Assembly (NCBI RefSeq): GCF_032118995.1
Contig: NC_092659.1
Coordinates: 14,130,177 to 14,194,176, forward strand
Direction of reading: 5' to 3'
Source of the DNA: Asterias amurensis
Lineage: Eukaryota; Echinodermata; Asteroidea; Forcipulatida; Asteriidae
Length of the DNA: 64,000 nt
The position numbers and the translations under genes are program-made. The notes under the pieces were generated by a model, which saw only the letters and a program-made list of their open reading frames with translations, did no database searches and was not told where the DNA came from. This document shows, one piece after another, positions 11,014 through 20,815 of the stretch (positions are counted from its first letter, which is position 1; each line of letters opens with the position of its first letter).

Positions 11014-11214
11014 GGTAAAAACAACAGGCCACTGGGTTGACCTCCAATTGACCTTTGACCTTGAAGACTAAGAAGAGCCTCCTCGTCTTGCTTCAATGTA
11101 CAGAGACACGACCTGTCAACAACGAATAAAAGTTAAAGAGAATTTCATTGACAAAGTTTGGGTATAATTAATAAATGTTGATTATCAGTTCATTGATGCA
11201 AGGCAGTCGTAACC

Positions 11215-11435
11215 AGGGCCCAATTTCATAGAGCTGAAATTTCTTCCTTGATAAAAACAGGATTACCGAACAAATTTCCACGTGATTTTTCAGGATGAGC
11301 AAACAACAGCTGAATACCAGTAACAACATAATGCAACAAATATAAATTTTGATAATCCTGTTTTTATCAAGGAAGAAATTTTCATGCTAAGCAAATTGTC
11401 ATGCTTAGCAGCTCTGTGAAAGTGGGCCATGTAAC
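11215..11435. mobile_element. GGGCCCAATTTCATAGAGC inverted-repeat element, copy 1
   Basis: Ends CCCAATTTCATAGAGCTG and CAGCTCTGTGAAAGTGGG pair; the centre AATCCTGTTTTTATCAAGG also pairs with its mirror. Others at 27709-27935 and 29597-29789. Confidence 0.7.
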
Positions 11436-11710
11436 CGCACTTACAACAGCGCTCAAGTGTTATTCTTCCAGGTCTAGTAGTAGGCCTACACTGTACATGC
11501 ATGCTACATGTAAATGTATTGTAACCGGACAAAACATTTATTTTAAATTATAACGTGCATCATGTTTCTCAAGGATGGCACGTCTGCCGGTGCAAAAAAC
11601 AACAACTATGCTACACTGTACGAGATTGTTCATACACACAAAGACAACACAAAGGTCGAAAGCTATTATTACCAAATAGATAACCCATCAATGACTTTGC
11701 TTTCAAAGTT

Positions 11711-12079
11711 TTAAAGGAACACAATGCATTGGATCGGTCGAGTTCTTTGAAAAGCGTTTGTAACCGTTTTGTTATAAAATGCGTATGATTAGAAAGATAT
11801 TTTAAAAGAGGAATGTAATGATCCACACAAGTATCACTCGAAATTGTGTGGTTTTCCTTCTACCTCGTCAACAAACATGGTCGGCCACTTATGGATTCAA
11901 ATTTGTGACTCCATGTCCGACCGTGTTAGTTCGCAAAGTAAAGGAAAACCAGCTAATTTTGAGGCAAATGTGTGTGGATCATTGCGTATTCCACTTTTTT
12001 AAAACATCTTTCTAACCAATGCATTACAAATGCTTTTCAAAGACCAACTCGACCGATCCAAGGCAACGTGTTTCTTTAA
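11711..12079. mobile_element. M2 miniature element, full-length
   Basis: TTAA borders, TTAAAGGAACACAATGCATTGG against CCAAGGCAACGTGTTTCTTTAA; long fold-back with a GGTCGGCC-like centre. Confidence 0.82.
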
Positions 12080-12281
12080 GTTACCATACAAATATATAGT
12101 ATAAAAGTGTTTGTAACTTATTGCATCAAAGTTGTAAATTTTGAACTTTGATGCATTTATAAAAACTGATATATTTTTACTTTAACCTGGGTACTTTTTG
12201 TACTTAATAGACAAAACACACTGTTCACAGATTTACTTTAAACTTACATGGTTTAAAAGATATGATGGTATAAAGCTTCCC

Positions 12282-12577
12282 TTAAAGGCAGTGGACACTA
12301 ATGGGTAATTACTCAAAATAAGTATTAGCATAAAACCTTTCTTGGTGACGAGTGATGGGGAGAGGTTAATGGTATAAAACATTGTAAGAAACAGCTCCCT
12401 CTGAAGTAACGTAGTTTTTGAGAAAGAAGTCATTTTCCATGAATTTGATTTCAAGACCTCAGATTTAGAACTTGAGATCTCGAAATCAACCATCTAAACG
12501 TACACAACTTTGTGTGACAAGGATGTTTTTTTCTTTCATGATAATCTCGCAAGTTCTATGACCGATTGAGCTCAAAT
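12282..12577 (+). mobile_element. M1 element inserted in M3, 3'-truncated
   Basis: TTAA at 12282-12285 follows AAGCTTCC, the point where intact M3 copies continue with AAATATTAC. Confidence 0.75.
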
Positions 12578-12959
12578 TAAGTTTGGACATAAAGCTTTGG
12601 TTGATCTTATTCCTCCATGACCGTAAGGTTTATCGCGATTCAGAACCGCAATGCATTGTGGGAAGGAATATGGTGCGGTTTCTATGCAGTTTCAACGACC
12701 CACGCACGCAATGCCTATACCTTTGTGTGGGTTCAACAGCGCCCTCTCTTGATATTTTGCTATTTGCGATAAACCTTATGGTGAGACGAAAATTAGTTTA
12801 AAGCATGATTGTAAAACGTGTTTTTGTGACAGTGTTTTATGTTTTACTCATTTCTCAAAAACTACACCAAACCTCAGCAAGTAACATTTTTACAATTTTA
12901 GGGAAGCCTTCAACAATCTATTATCATTATCTTCACTGTGTAACTGAATGGTTTAATGT

Positions 12960-13034
12960 TAGACCCAGTGACTGGGGCGCTAGATTCTTCAAAATTTCGA
13001 AAAAAGTAATCAAGCGCCCCAGTCACTGGGTCTA
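12960..13034. mobile_element. 75-bp hairpin element with 9-bp target duplication
   Basis: Perfect arms TAGACCCAGTGACTGGGG... (about 21 bp) around a 30-nt AT-rich loop. Flanks GTTTAATGT at 12951-12959 and 13035-13043 are exact direct repeats, and the joined flanks reconstruct M3 sequence. Confidence 0.75.
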
Positions 13035-13050
13035 GTTTAATGTAAATCTT

Positions 13051-13177
13051 GGAAAAGTTTCCGTATGGCGCCACCACTTTTTCATTCGAAATAAAATAAT
13101 ATAGTATCTAATTTACCTGAATGATATATCCCTTTTTGTAAAAATGAGTGAAAAAGTGGTGGCGCCATACGGAAAGT
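13051..13177. mobile_element. ~127-bp hairpin element (GGCGCCACCACTTTTTCA arms)
   Basis: Arms CCGTATGGCGCCACCAC and GTGGTGGCGCCATACGG pair over about 24 perfect bases, more with mismatches. TAAATCT flanks both sides and the join restores M3. Confidence 0.7.
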
Positions 13178-13287
13178 TATCCTAAATCTGTGGACACAGT
13201 GAAATGTTTATCAAAATGCTTTAGGAAAACTTTCTAAATCCTGCCACAATTTTTTCACTCATTTTTACAAAAAGGAATAGAGTTTAA

Positions 13288-14085
13288 AGGCACCTGGAAA
13301 TAGTTGTTTTTTTCTTTTAAACATAAGAGTATATTTTTATTAACAATAAAACAATTTTTTGAGTAATTGTTTGTCGCGATTTATATGTTAAAAAAATTAA
13401 TTAAGTGCTTGGGGGTTGACTCCGCCTACCCCTTTTGTGACGTAGGAAAAGGAAGACTTTGCCTCGATGCGTAGATAAACACACGTGCAAAAGTACATGT
13501 AATTCTAAGACGTGAGTTTGTACGCTGCGAAAAAGGTTTTTTTCTGGCATTTTTCCGGCAATGCCGACCAGGTGTATTGCTGCTGGATGCAGCAAAACAA
13601 CTAAAGATGGGGTCAGTCTTCATCTATTTCCTGCAGATCCCAAGTATAGGCGGTTGTGGGCTGCGAAAGTCAGATTAACTAGAGCAAAGTGGTCCGGTCC
13701 GACGTCTTTTTCAGCGCTATGCAGCGAACACTTCGAACCGTCGTGCTTCGAATCCAGGATACACCACTCATTTGACATGACGAGAAGAGCCATTCTTAAA
13801 CACGACGCCGTCCCAACAATTTTTCCAGCTAGTGGGAAATCGAAGAAGGTATCTGAAAGACGTAATGTACGGGGGCCTGACTACAAATTTTCTCTTCAAA
13901 TATCGCGCCTTGAATTACGTCACGAACAGCGCCCTCTCGGGTCGGGGCCTACTCGTAAATTTGTAAATACAATCAAAACTTATATTTTTAAACCTTAGTT
14001 AACTTTTTATTCACATTCCTCTCGTAAAAACACATATTTTAGTGACAAAAGCTTTATTTTAAAAAAATACCACTTCCAGGTGACT
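13288..14085 (+). mobile_element. 798-bp TTAA-flanked element carrying the THAP ORF
   Basis: TTAA at 13284-13287 and 14086-14089 borders ends AGGCACCTGGAAATAG and, reversed, AGTCACCTGGAAGTGG (13 of 16, and 19 of 22 including TTTAAA). TTAA targets and a THAP domain are both features of Kolobok-type transposons. No DDE core fits in the space. Confidence 0.6.
13561..13998 (+). CDS. THAP-domain protein, 145 aa, inside a TTAA-flanked element
   Basis: The ORF encodes a complete C2CH THAP zinc finger, a sequence-specific DNA-binding fold found in cellular regulators and in P-element and Kolobok-type transposases. Zinc ligands are C5 and C10 (C-I-A-A-G-C) and C54 with H57 (C-S-E-H-F). Other family marks are P24 in L-F-P, W33, F58 and the closing A-V-P-T-I-F-P at 83-89. 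Only about 56 unrecognised basic/polar residues follow, with no catalytic domain or coiled coil. A possible donor at 13849 (phase 0, after residue 96) would drop that tail if the ORF is a first exon. The ORF lies wholly within an element with TTAA borders (13288-14085), so it may be a transposase remnant or captured domain rather than a host gene. Confidence 0.75.
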   Translation: MPTRCIAAGCSKTTKDGVSLHLFPADPKYRRLWAAKVRLTRAKWSGPTSFSALCSEHFEPSCFESRIHHSFDMTRRAILKHDAVPTIFPASGKSKKVSERRNVRGPDYKFSLQISRLELRHEQRPLGSGPTRKFVNTIKTYIFKP

Positions 14086-14228
14086 TTAAACCATCTTTTC
14101 AGAACCACCCCATCTCATCTCATTCAGAGATAGTCAAATGGTACTTCTAGAAACTATAAGTTTAGTCATCTAATAAATATGGGATGGGAATACCGCAAAC
14201 CTTTCAATAATATCGTATTTCCACCACC

Positions 14229-14302
14229 TAGTTGCGATAACGTAACCCTCCTGCCGACAGCGTAGCTACGCCGTCGGCAGGAGGGTTACGTTATCGCAAC
14301 TA
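14229..14302. mobile_element. 74-bp near-perfect palindrome with 10-bp target duplication
   Basis: TAGTTGCGATAACGTAACCC...GGGTTACGTTATCGCAACTA, 30-bp perfect arms, one A/C mismatch, then a 12-bp self-palindrome GCGTAGCTACGC. TTCCACCACC flanks both sides exactly (14219-14228, 14303-14312). Confidence 0.8.
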
Positions 14303-14445
14303 TTCCACCACCATGCAAATTTCAAATCCTACTTACCAAGAAATATCTCATTGACATTAGGCCTATAGCAAACTAATCAGAAACTAATTGATTTTTTGTT
14401 TCTTAACGAACGAAAAAGTGGTGGCAGGATTCGAAAAGTTTTCTA

Positions 14446-16073
14446 CCTTCAAATTTACTTACTTTGAAAACGAATGCAAGTAATCACAAGAAGTACCTCG
14501 CACTCGATTAACATGGTATATAACCATCGACCCACCTACCAGCTGCTGGCCCTGTGCTAATTATAGTTTAGGTAGGGTGTCGGATCGATCATAAAAAAAT
14601 TAACTAAAGCGGTAAACAACAATCACAAAACATACCGCATCTCTGGCAGAAAAAAAAGAACACGCGACCAGTGTGTTTAAACTTAAATCAGTCGTGCCAT
14701 TACTCTTTTATCAATTTATTATCTTCCATTCTAACTAAGTTTTATAGAAAGCTCTGTCATTAGCTTGCAATGATACAAATTACCATCATTTTCAGTCTTA
14801 CTTGCTTTTTCATGTCTTCTTGTATTCATTTTTACTTTAAATATCGCTGTTGTCATAGATAGTGGCCTGTATCATAATAACGTCTGTTGACTTGAACAAG
14901 TTTATTAAAATGGAAAGTGAACTTCGCCACACACTGCATAAGGTCCAGACGTTGTTTATGTGTTTTGTTGATTATCCCGTGTCCGGGGCCAGTCTGCATC
15001 TCAACAAACATTGATTACATAACACCGCATCCCGTTCGCTACTGTGATGCGCTAACTCGATTCTTCTAAGGAGAATGCAGTTTCATTGTGCTGCTGATAA
15101 TAGCAAAGCCTTAGTATTCTAACGGACTATCAGATGATGATGCTTGTGCCATGGAGCATGGAGGAAGAAAATAGATTCCTCCAACTTGCGCAAATAGAGA
15201 TCGACCGTTCTACTTGTCCAGCAGCAATGCCATGGCTATGTGCCAATAATTGGCATTCAGATGTTGACTTCGTTCGGGCAAGGTGGGTATTTTCAGAGTT
15301 TCTTCTTAATAGACTGTGTCTACAAATCGCTAGATATGTTGTGTTTCACTAGCCAAAACTGAACACCTTTGGCACTTTCGTTGTGAATTTTATGTCAAGG
15401 GCTCTTGCATCGCATTTCTGCTCAAATAGCTGATAGCAGCACAACATTTAGTCATTTGGCTTTGTACTTGGATTTAATGGTGCAGTGCAGCGTGGCGTCA
15501 CAGCCGTAAGGCGTTAGGTGCAAGAAGAAAGAAAATTAACAAAATGGGGGTCGAAAAGCACAAGAAGTTGATAAAATCCAACAAAACCAGGGTGCAGGTG
15601 TAGTCGTGGGCGAAACCACAATGATTGAGTGTGAAAAGCCAATATAAAAAAACAATTTATTTTATTTGTAAAAAAATTAATAACTTATATTTTATAACTT
15701 TATGTAAAGTAGTGTCACTTTCAATAGTCAGACTGGACGACTGAACAACTAAAATATGGTCTGAATTTGCACTATTTGAGGGGCTATGTTAATGGGTCAA
15801 TTTATTGGATGGTAGTGTTAAGCTTTGTACGCTTAAAATAGAAAACAAATACTAAGATTTACAACAAAAATCCTTGTAGTTACATAACTTTCAAATTGAG
15901 GTCTGTTTGACAGTAGAATGAACTTATGCACACAGGCTTTTTAATGTAATATTTTAATGTAAACACTCAGTTTACAGTTTTGAATGTTAAATAGTCAAGT
16001 TTATTCTGTCAAGACTGTTAAAATTTTTTGAATTTTGGTAAGGTTTAGAGATCCCTTAAAAAAAAAACAATGT
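14446..16073. other. Non-repetitive upstream region of the fucosyltransferase gene
   Basis: Apart from the possible exon near 15134-15289, I see AT-rich single-copy-looking sequence with no recognisable element. Confidence 0.4.
15134..15289 (+). other. Possible upstream exon of the fucosyltransferase gene
   Basis: A non-repetitive patch with an ATG at 15134 and an open frame rich in Glu/Arg that reaches a fair donor (G-C-A-A-G then GTGGGT near 15290). It matches no family I know. It could be a 5' UTR or short coding exon spliced to the acceptor near 16612, or chance. Confidence 0.2.
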
Positions 16074-16318
16074 TTAAAGGGTCAAAATACAATGTCCAAA
16101 GATTCACATCAAACTCACACCATTTGATAATAATGATCGTAGAAAGCCTTCCTTGAAATAGTACCCGAAAATGATTTTCGTCTAATTCAGTGAGACCAAA
16201 AATATTTAAGCATGTGAAGCGCATTTTACTAATTTCTCAAAACCTGCAGCACAAAGTAATATTTCAAGGTAAGCTTTCCACTTTCATTATCATCAAAAAG
16301 TACCCAAATCCTAAGACT
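16074..16318. mobile_element. M3 miniature element, diverged
   Basis: TTAAAGGGTCAAAATACAATG start; CTAATTTCTCAAAACCTGC and TACCCAAATCCTAAG end match other M3 copies. Confidence 0.65.
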
Positions 16319-16560
16319 TTAAAGATGCTATGTCAGATTTTTGGCTCTGACCCAAAAAATTGTATTTAAAATTCAATAGGTATTTTGGTTGGGGTCGAGA
16401 AAGTTACAAGCTTTCATTTGAGCCATTGCTTGAAAAAGTCCGCAAATTATTAGTAGCAGTGAAATAAAGTTTAACTTTCTTTTCGTTAGAGCGGGTGATA
16501 CTCTTTGAAGTACCATTCACTATAATCTTTGGGGCCAAAAATCTGACATAGCATCTTTAA
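16319..16560. mobile_element. M4 miniature element (TTAAAGATGCTATG type), 242 bp
   Basis: Left TTAAAGATGCTATGTCAGAT and reversed right end are identical over at least 25 bp; TTAA borders. It abuts the 3' end of an M3 copy, about 110 bp before the fucosyltransferase start. Confidence 0.85.
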
Positions 16561-16672
16561 TTTAAATGTTTTGTGATTTATTTATTTTGATTTCTTTCTT
16601 TTTTCTGGACAGCTAATTTGACCTCCACTTTCTGATGATTTTTCCGTGGTATTCCAAGCAACCTGAAGCAAA

Positions 16673-17232
16673 ATGTTTGGTCGCCTGCTCCGATTAAGAC
16701 TACTAACCTTTTCACTCGTCTTTTTCATCGCAACATCCCTCACCTACCTCTTGCTGTCGACAACAGAGGACTTATTTGAAAGCAGAGGTACTCCAAGAAA
16801 GCGGTATTCCCTAGAGCAGAGCGCTAACTCACACAATCAAACATTTCAAGATTCGGCAAGCAACCTTGTCTACTTGGAGAAGAAATTGAACAGCGAGTCT
16901 GGCTTAGGAGTCAAACCAATTATCCCACCCAAATCAAAGTTGGATACCCCAAAATGCAACACCACAGTCTCTATCCTGATACCGGGCCTTTACGCCTTCA
17001 AGGCGTGGAGGGAGTATCTGCCATTCTGGCAGGAGTTCATGCGCAGCTCTGCGACGGTACTGAATTCCAAAGGAGTGCGGACGCTGCATCTTCAGTGTCC
17101 ACTGCAACAGTGTGATGTCAACATCCGTGTCACCATGAACGAGACATTCCTACAGAGCAGCGATGCCATCATTCTCAATATGTTTCCCAACATTCTGAAA
17201 GATCAGCTCTTGGATCTCCTCTCCCATTTAAG
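16673..17232 (+). CDS. Fucosyltransferase coding exon 1 (signal anchor, stem, N-terminal half of fold)
   Basis: Residues 1-186 plus two bases. The first ATG follows a splice-acceptor-like TGGACAG at about 16606-16612, so an upstream 5' UTR exon is likely. The exon ends L-L-S-H-L at a GTGTGT donor (17233). Confidence 0.88.
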
Positions 17233-20200
17233 GTGTGTTGAACTGTGATAGCCTCATAGGATGTGAAGTTGTTTAAAGTACCCGCTGCTAAAATATAGGA
17301 TTCAAACTTTAGCTTCTAAGCAATCACGGTGGTAAGACACTATCATGAAAGGTTGTAGGTTCACACCCCTTCACAAGTAATATGCCTGTGGATTTTTTTA
17401 TCACAGGACTCGGAATTGATCTAGAATGGAAGGTCCCGGGTTCAAATCCTTCCTGAGTTTATTGCCTCAGGGAAGCACAGAGTATTAAGTACCTTACACA
17501 CATCGGTGTATGGGTAAAACTAAACAGTATGCGACAGCCTAATTGCCGGAGGAAATATAATAATAACAAAATGTTTCTACCCTCCAGACATTTTCTGCAA
17601 GGAAATCATGCAAGGCCAATTTAATACTTGTGGTACTTGTCTGTTCAAACATATTGAAATGGCTTGAAGTGGTATAGCTCACCTCTAGCTGTAAGAAGAA
17701 TTTTTCCTCTACGCTGTACACAAACACATGACGGCCAGTTTCTGGGGTGGAACATTTGCAGAGCTCCATCATTTAAATTCACTTCTAAAGAAGCTACAAG
17801 GACGGTACATGGACAAGGATACTCTTCATCATGTTGTCAGAGCTTTAGTACTCTCTCGTATTGACTATGGCAATCTCATTTTATTTGGTGTCATGTGAAT
17901 TGGACAGAGTTCAAAGATTACAAAATTGTGCAGCTTGTTTAATATATTCCACACCCTTGAAAGAACATATTACCCCGTCACTAAGGGAACTTCAATTAGA
18001 GAACGAATCCATCTTGAAATTTCTCTTCTTGGTGTTAAATGCTTGAACAAAACTACACCTCGTTATATTTCTACTTTACTGTCCCGTTACACTCGGTCTC
18101 CTCCATGATTTCTTCGGTCCACACTTGACATCACTCGCTTGAATGTTCCTCGAGCAAATAAAGTTTTAGGTCAAGAAGCTTTCAGTGTAGCTGGGCCCAT
18201 GATTTGGAACAATCTCCCTACTGCATTAGGGAATCAGTTACTCTATCTGCATTTCGTAAAGTCCTAAAGACTAACCTTTTCCCATGTGATTTTTTTCTAG
18301 TGCGCTATGATCTTGATGGAATAGCACCGTATACATTTTAATTGTTATGTTTCTAACCAGATTAACAATCTATGGCCGCATACTTTTTTCAGCAGTGGGT
18401 TTTGGATGTCAGATATTTATATAAATCCTGTCAAACATCTACTTTTTAATTCATTTATAAATGTCAAAAGTAAATAATAATTAAAAGGTAGATGTTTGAG
18501 CCTCTTGAGTTTTCAGAGAAATAATAGAGTTATGAACTTGTCACTCCGACAAAAAGAGACCGACACAAACTTCCAGGATTTTCAGGTTTTTTTAATTGCG
18601 CAATTGCACTACTGTTAATTAAAGACACTGGACACTATTAGTACCTGGTGTATCTCAACATATGCATAAAATAACAAACTTGTGAAAATTTGAGCTCAAT
18701 TGGTCGTTGAAGTTGCGAGATAATAATGAAAAAAAAAACACCCTTGTCACATGAAGTTGTGTGCTTTCAGATGCTTGATTTTGAGACCTCAAATTCTAAA
18801 TCTGAGGTCTCAAAATCAAATTCATGGAAAATTACTTCTCTTTTGAAAACTACGTCACTTCAGAGGGAGCTGTTTCTCACAATGTTTCATACTATCAACC
18901 TCTCCCCATTACTCGTAATCAAGAAAGGTTTTATGATAATAATTTATTTGAATAGTTACCAATAGTGTCCACTGCCTTTAAGCGGTAAGCATAATTGAAT
19001 TTTGTTTAGCTACTTTTTGTGCTTCATCAGATTTCAAGACCTAAAAATCTAATTCTAGGCCTCAAAATCAAATTCGTGGAAAATTACTTCTCTCTCGAAA
19101 ACTACGTTACCTCAGAGGGAGCCGTTTCTCACAATGTTTAATATTATTAACAGCTCTCCAATACTCGTTACCAAGTAAGGTGTTATGCTAATAATTATTT
19201 TGAGTAGTTACCAATAGTGTCCACTGCCTTTAATCAATACTATGGTTTGATTCTGATTTTTTATTATATTTTAAGTTTGTGTATGTGCAAGTCTGGCTTC
19301 AAGGAGTAAACATGTAAGATTACAATAGATCCATGCCTGGTGTTTCACGGAGGCAACTAAGGCGATTGTCGCCATGCCCCTGGTCATTGCCTTGGTGCCC
19401 TTGAAATGATCCAGTAGAATTTGAAAATGTGCTCTTTAGGGTGTCCTTTAAGGAAAAATGCCTCGGTGCCTTTTCCCTTTCAAAACGAAGCATGCAGTCA
19501 CTCTGCTGGGTTTTTTTTTCTTTCTTTACAGGAATGTTTTGCATTCTAAACTGCACTGGTTTTTCTACGCCGTGGAAAGCCCGCAGATGATGACCTATTG
19601 GGATTCCAACATAAGCAAGATATTGTACCACCACTCTATCCTTTACCACTCCTCTGCAGACATCCGCCTTCCCTATGGTGAATACATACCCGGGGAGCCT
19701 ACACAAGTCGGGGCACAAGACTGGACTGTTAACAAAACATCCGTCATCGCATGGATGGCGAGTAACTGTAAGAATACTTTCTGGCCACGGAACGAGTTTG
19801 TCAAGGAGCTTCAGAAACACATCCCAATCGACATCTATGGTGGTTGTGGAACGCTAACATGCCTCCCAGCTCTATCTGAGAAATGTACAAAGCTCATGGC
19901 AAGTTATAAGTTCTATCTTTCCCTTGAGAACACTGAATGTGACGAGTATATAACGGAGAAGGTCTGGAATAATGGCCTCCGCCAAGGTGTGGTTCCGGTT
20001 GTTTATGGCGGCCGGAAGGAAGCCTACGAACGCTTGTTACCTCCCAAGTCGTTCATCCACATCAGCGATTTTGACTCCACTGCAAATCTAGCATCTTACC
20101 TCAAACTTCTCGACAAAAACAAAAGCATGTATAATTTATACCATGCATGGAGGCAGCACGGAAGGGTAAAAACTGTATACCCACCGTTGGATTCAAGTAT

Positions 20201-20345
20201 TTTTTGTGAGGTTGTGCCTTTTGTATTGAAGCCTCCACCAGCGTTTAAAGTGGTGAAAGAAAGCGAGTATTTCAGAGGTTGCAAGAACCTGAAGGGGACG
20301 TTTGCGGAGGAAGGTTCCTTTAAAACATTTTCAACATGGAAATAG
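16673..20345 (+). CDS. GT10 alpha-(1,3)-fucosyltransferase, two coding exons, 457 aa
   Basis: This enzyme would transfer fucose from GDP-fucose to GlcNAc in glycans, in the Golgi. Exons 16673-17232 and 19532-20345 join in phase to 457 residues plus stop. The protein is type II: a short cytoplasmic N-terminus, one signal-anchor helix at about residues 7-28, then a stem with N-glycosylation sites (N-Q-T, N-T-T, N-E-T). The second exon holds the GT10 catalytic domain: F-F-Y-A-V-E-S-P near 197-204 and the GDP-fucose-binding block F314-Y-L-S-L-E-N-T-E-C-D-E-Y-I-T-E-K330, followed by G-V-V-P-V-V-Y-G. The 2.3-kb intron contains a LINE tail and two M1 elements. Linkage specificity cannot be assigned; the domain is full-length and unbroken. 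Confidence 0.92.
17320..17540 (+). mobile_element. SINE-B (tRNA-like), decayed double copy
   Basis: GTAAGACACT, GGGTTCAAATCC (B box) and ACACACATCGGTGTATGGG match SINE-B copies at 29400-29575 and 29886-30015. Confidence 0.6.
17790..18345 (+). pseudogene. LINE 3' end (RT C-terminal part), frameshifted
   Basis: In the fucosyltransferase intron. Broken frames read V-R-A-L-V-L-S-R-I-D-Y-G-N (RT thumb region), R-S-T-L-D-I-T...V-P-R-A-N-K and A-F-S-V-A-G-P-M-I-W-N-N-L-P. Several stops. Confidence 0.8.
18619..18981 (-). mobile_element. M1 element, full-length
   Basis: TTAA borders at both ends; lies in the fucosyltransferase intron. Confidence 0.82.
19027..19233 (-). mobile_element. M1 element, 5'-truncated
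   Basis: Begins at the palindromic centre and runs to a good CACTGCCTTTAA end. Confidence 0.75.
19330..19500 (-). repeat. R7 dispersed repeat, copy adjoining fucosyltransferase exon 2
   Basis: R7 is about 165 bp with GAAAGGGCAAGGGCACC and CAATGACCAGGGGCATGG. Other copies: 39890-40065, 41770-41937, 49138-49308, 50640-50812, and parts at 40255-40345 and 60745-60870. Confidence 0.75.
19532..20345 (+). CDS. Fucosyltransferase coding exon 2 (catalytic domain, stop codon)
   Basis: Residues 187-457. Begins R-N-V-L-H after a long T-rich tract ending TTTACAG. The stop is TAG at 20343-20345. A dispersed repeat (R7 family) ends only about 30 bp before the acceptor. Confidence 0.92.
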
Positions 20346-20390
20346 AGCTATTTTGAACAACCTGCAAACTTGTCACCCACTGGTCTGTTC

Positions 20391-20465
20391 TGGATTAAAC
20401 TGGTTTAATCCTAATTGAACCGGTTTAATCCTGATTGAACCGGTTTAATCCTGATTGAACCCACA
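20391..20465 (+). repeat. Short tandem repeat, 20-bp unit
   Basis: About three copies of GGTTTAATCCTGATTGAACC in the fucosyltransferase 3' UTR region. Each unit is itself partly palindromic. Confidence 0.8.
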
Positions 20466-20559
20466 CAAAACTGGATCTACCCTTACCAAAAATGTGCAAT
20501 TCATTTCAAGCGGATATGCAGTTGGAAAGAATTGGATTGAGTTGGTGTGAGTTGGTTTA

Positions 20560-20565
20560 AATAAA
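20560..20565 (+). terminator. Candidate poly(A) signal of the fucosyltransferase gene
   Basis: AATAAA about 215 bp after the stop codon, followed by A-rich sequence. It is the first canonical hexamer after the stop; AT-rich surroundings make chance occurrence easy. Confidence 0.35.
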
Positions 20566-20666
20566 AATATTAAAAAACTTAAATTCCAATTGGAATCAAA
20601 TCTTATAGACAACTCCGTCCATTTAGAAATCCAATTGGACTCGGTTTTCTTGATTCAATTGAATTG

Positions 20667-20815
20667 GAATGGGAGACTTTTCAACGCCAGGTGGCAGCAG
20701 ACTTACCGGGTAAATTTTCATTGTTTTTGAGTTCTAAACATGCGCATAATTCTGAGAACAATGGATTTACTCGGTAAGTCTGCTGCCACCTAGCATCACA
20801 GAAAGTCTCCCATAC
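20667..20815. mobile_element. 150-bp inverted-repeat element (GGGAGACTTTT family), copy 2
   Basis: Same ends and GGTGGCAGCAGACTTACC arm as 2856-3005. Confidence 0.78.

Larger units (their letters stand above)
12187..13210. mobile_element. M3 miniature element remnant carrying three nested insertions
   Basis: M3 (TTAA-bordered, about 360 bp, with AGTTTTTGAGAAATGAGTAA and its mirror) is recognisable at 12187-12281, about 12757-12959, 13035-13050 and 13178-13210. Between these lie an M1 copy, a 75-bp hairpin and a second hairpin element. Confidence 0.65.
13222..14445. mobile_element. Outer inverted-repeat element enclosing the THAP element
   Basis: Left end TAGGAAAACTTTCTAAATCC and reversed right end TAGAAAACTTTTCGAATCC share CTGCCAC...TTTTTTC further in. 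No clear target duplication. Its arms resemble those of the hairpin at 13051-13177. Confidence 0.5.
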
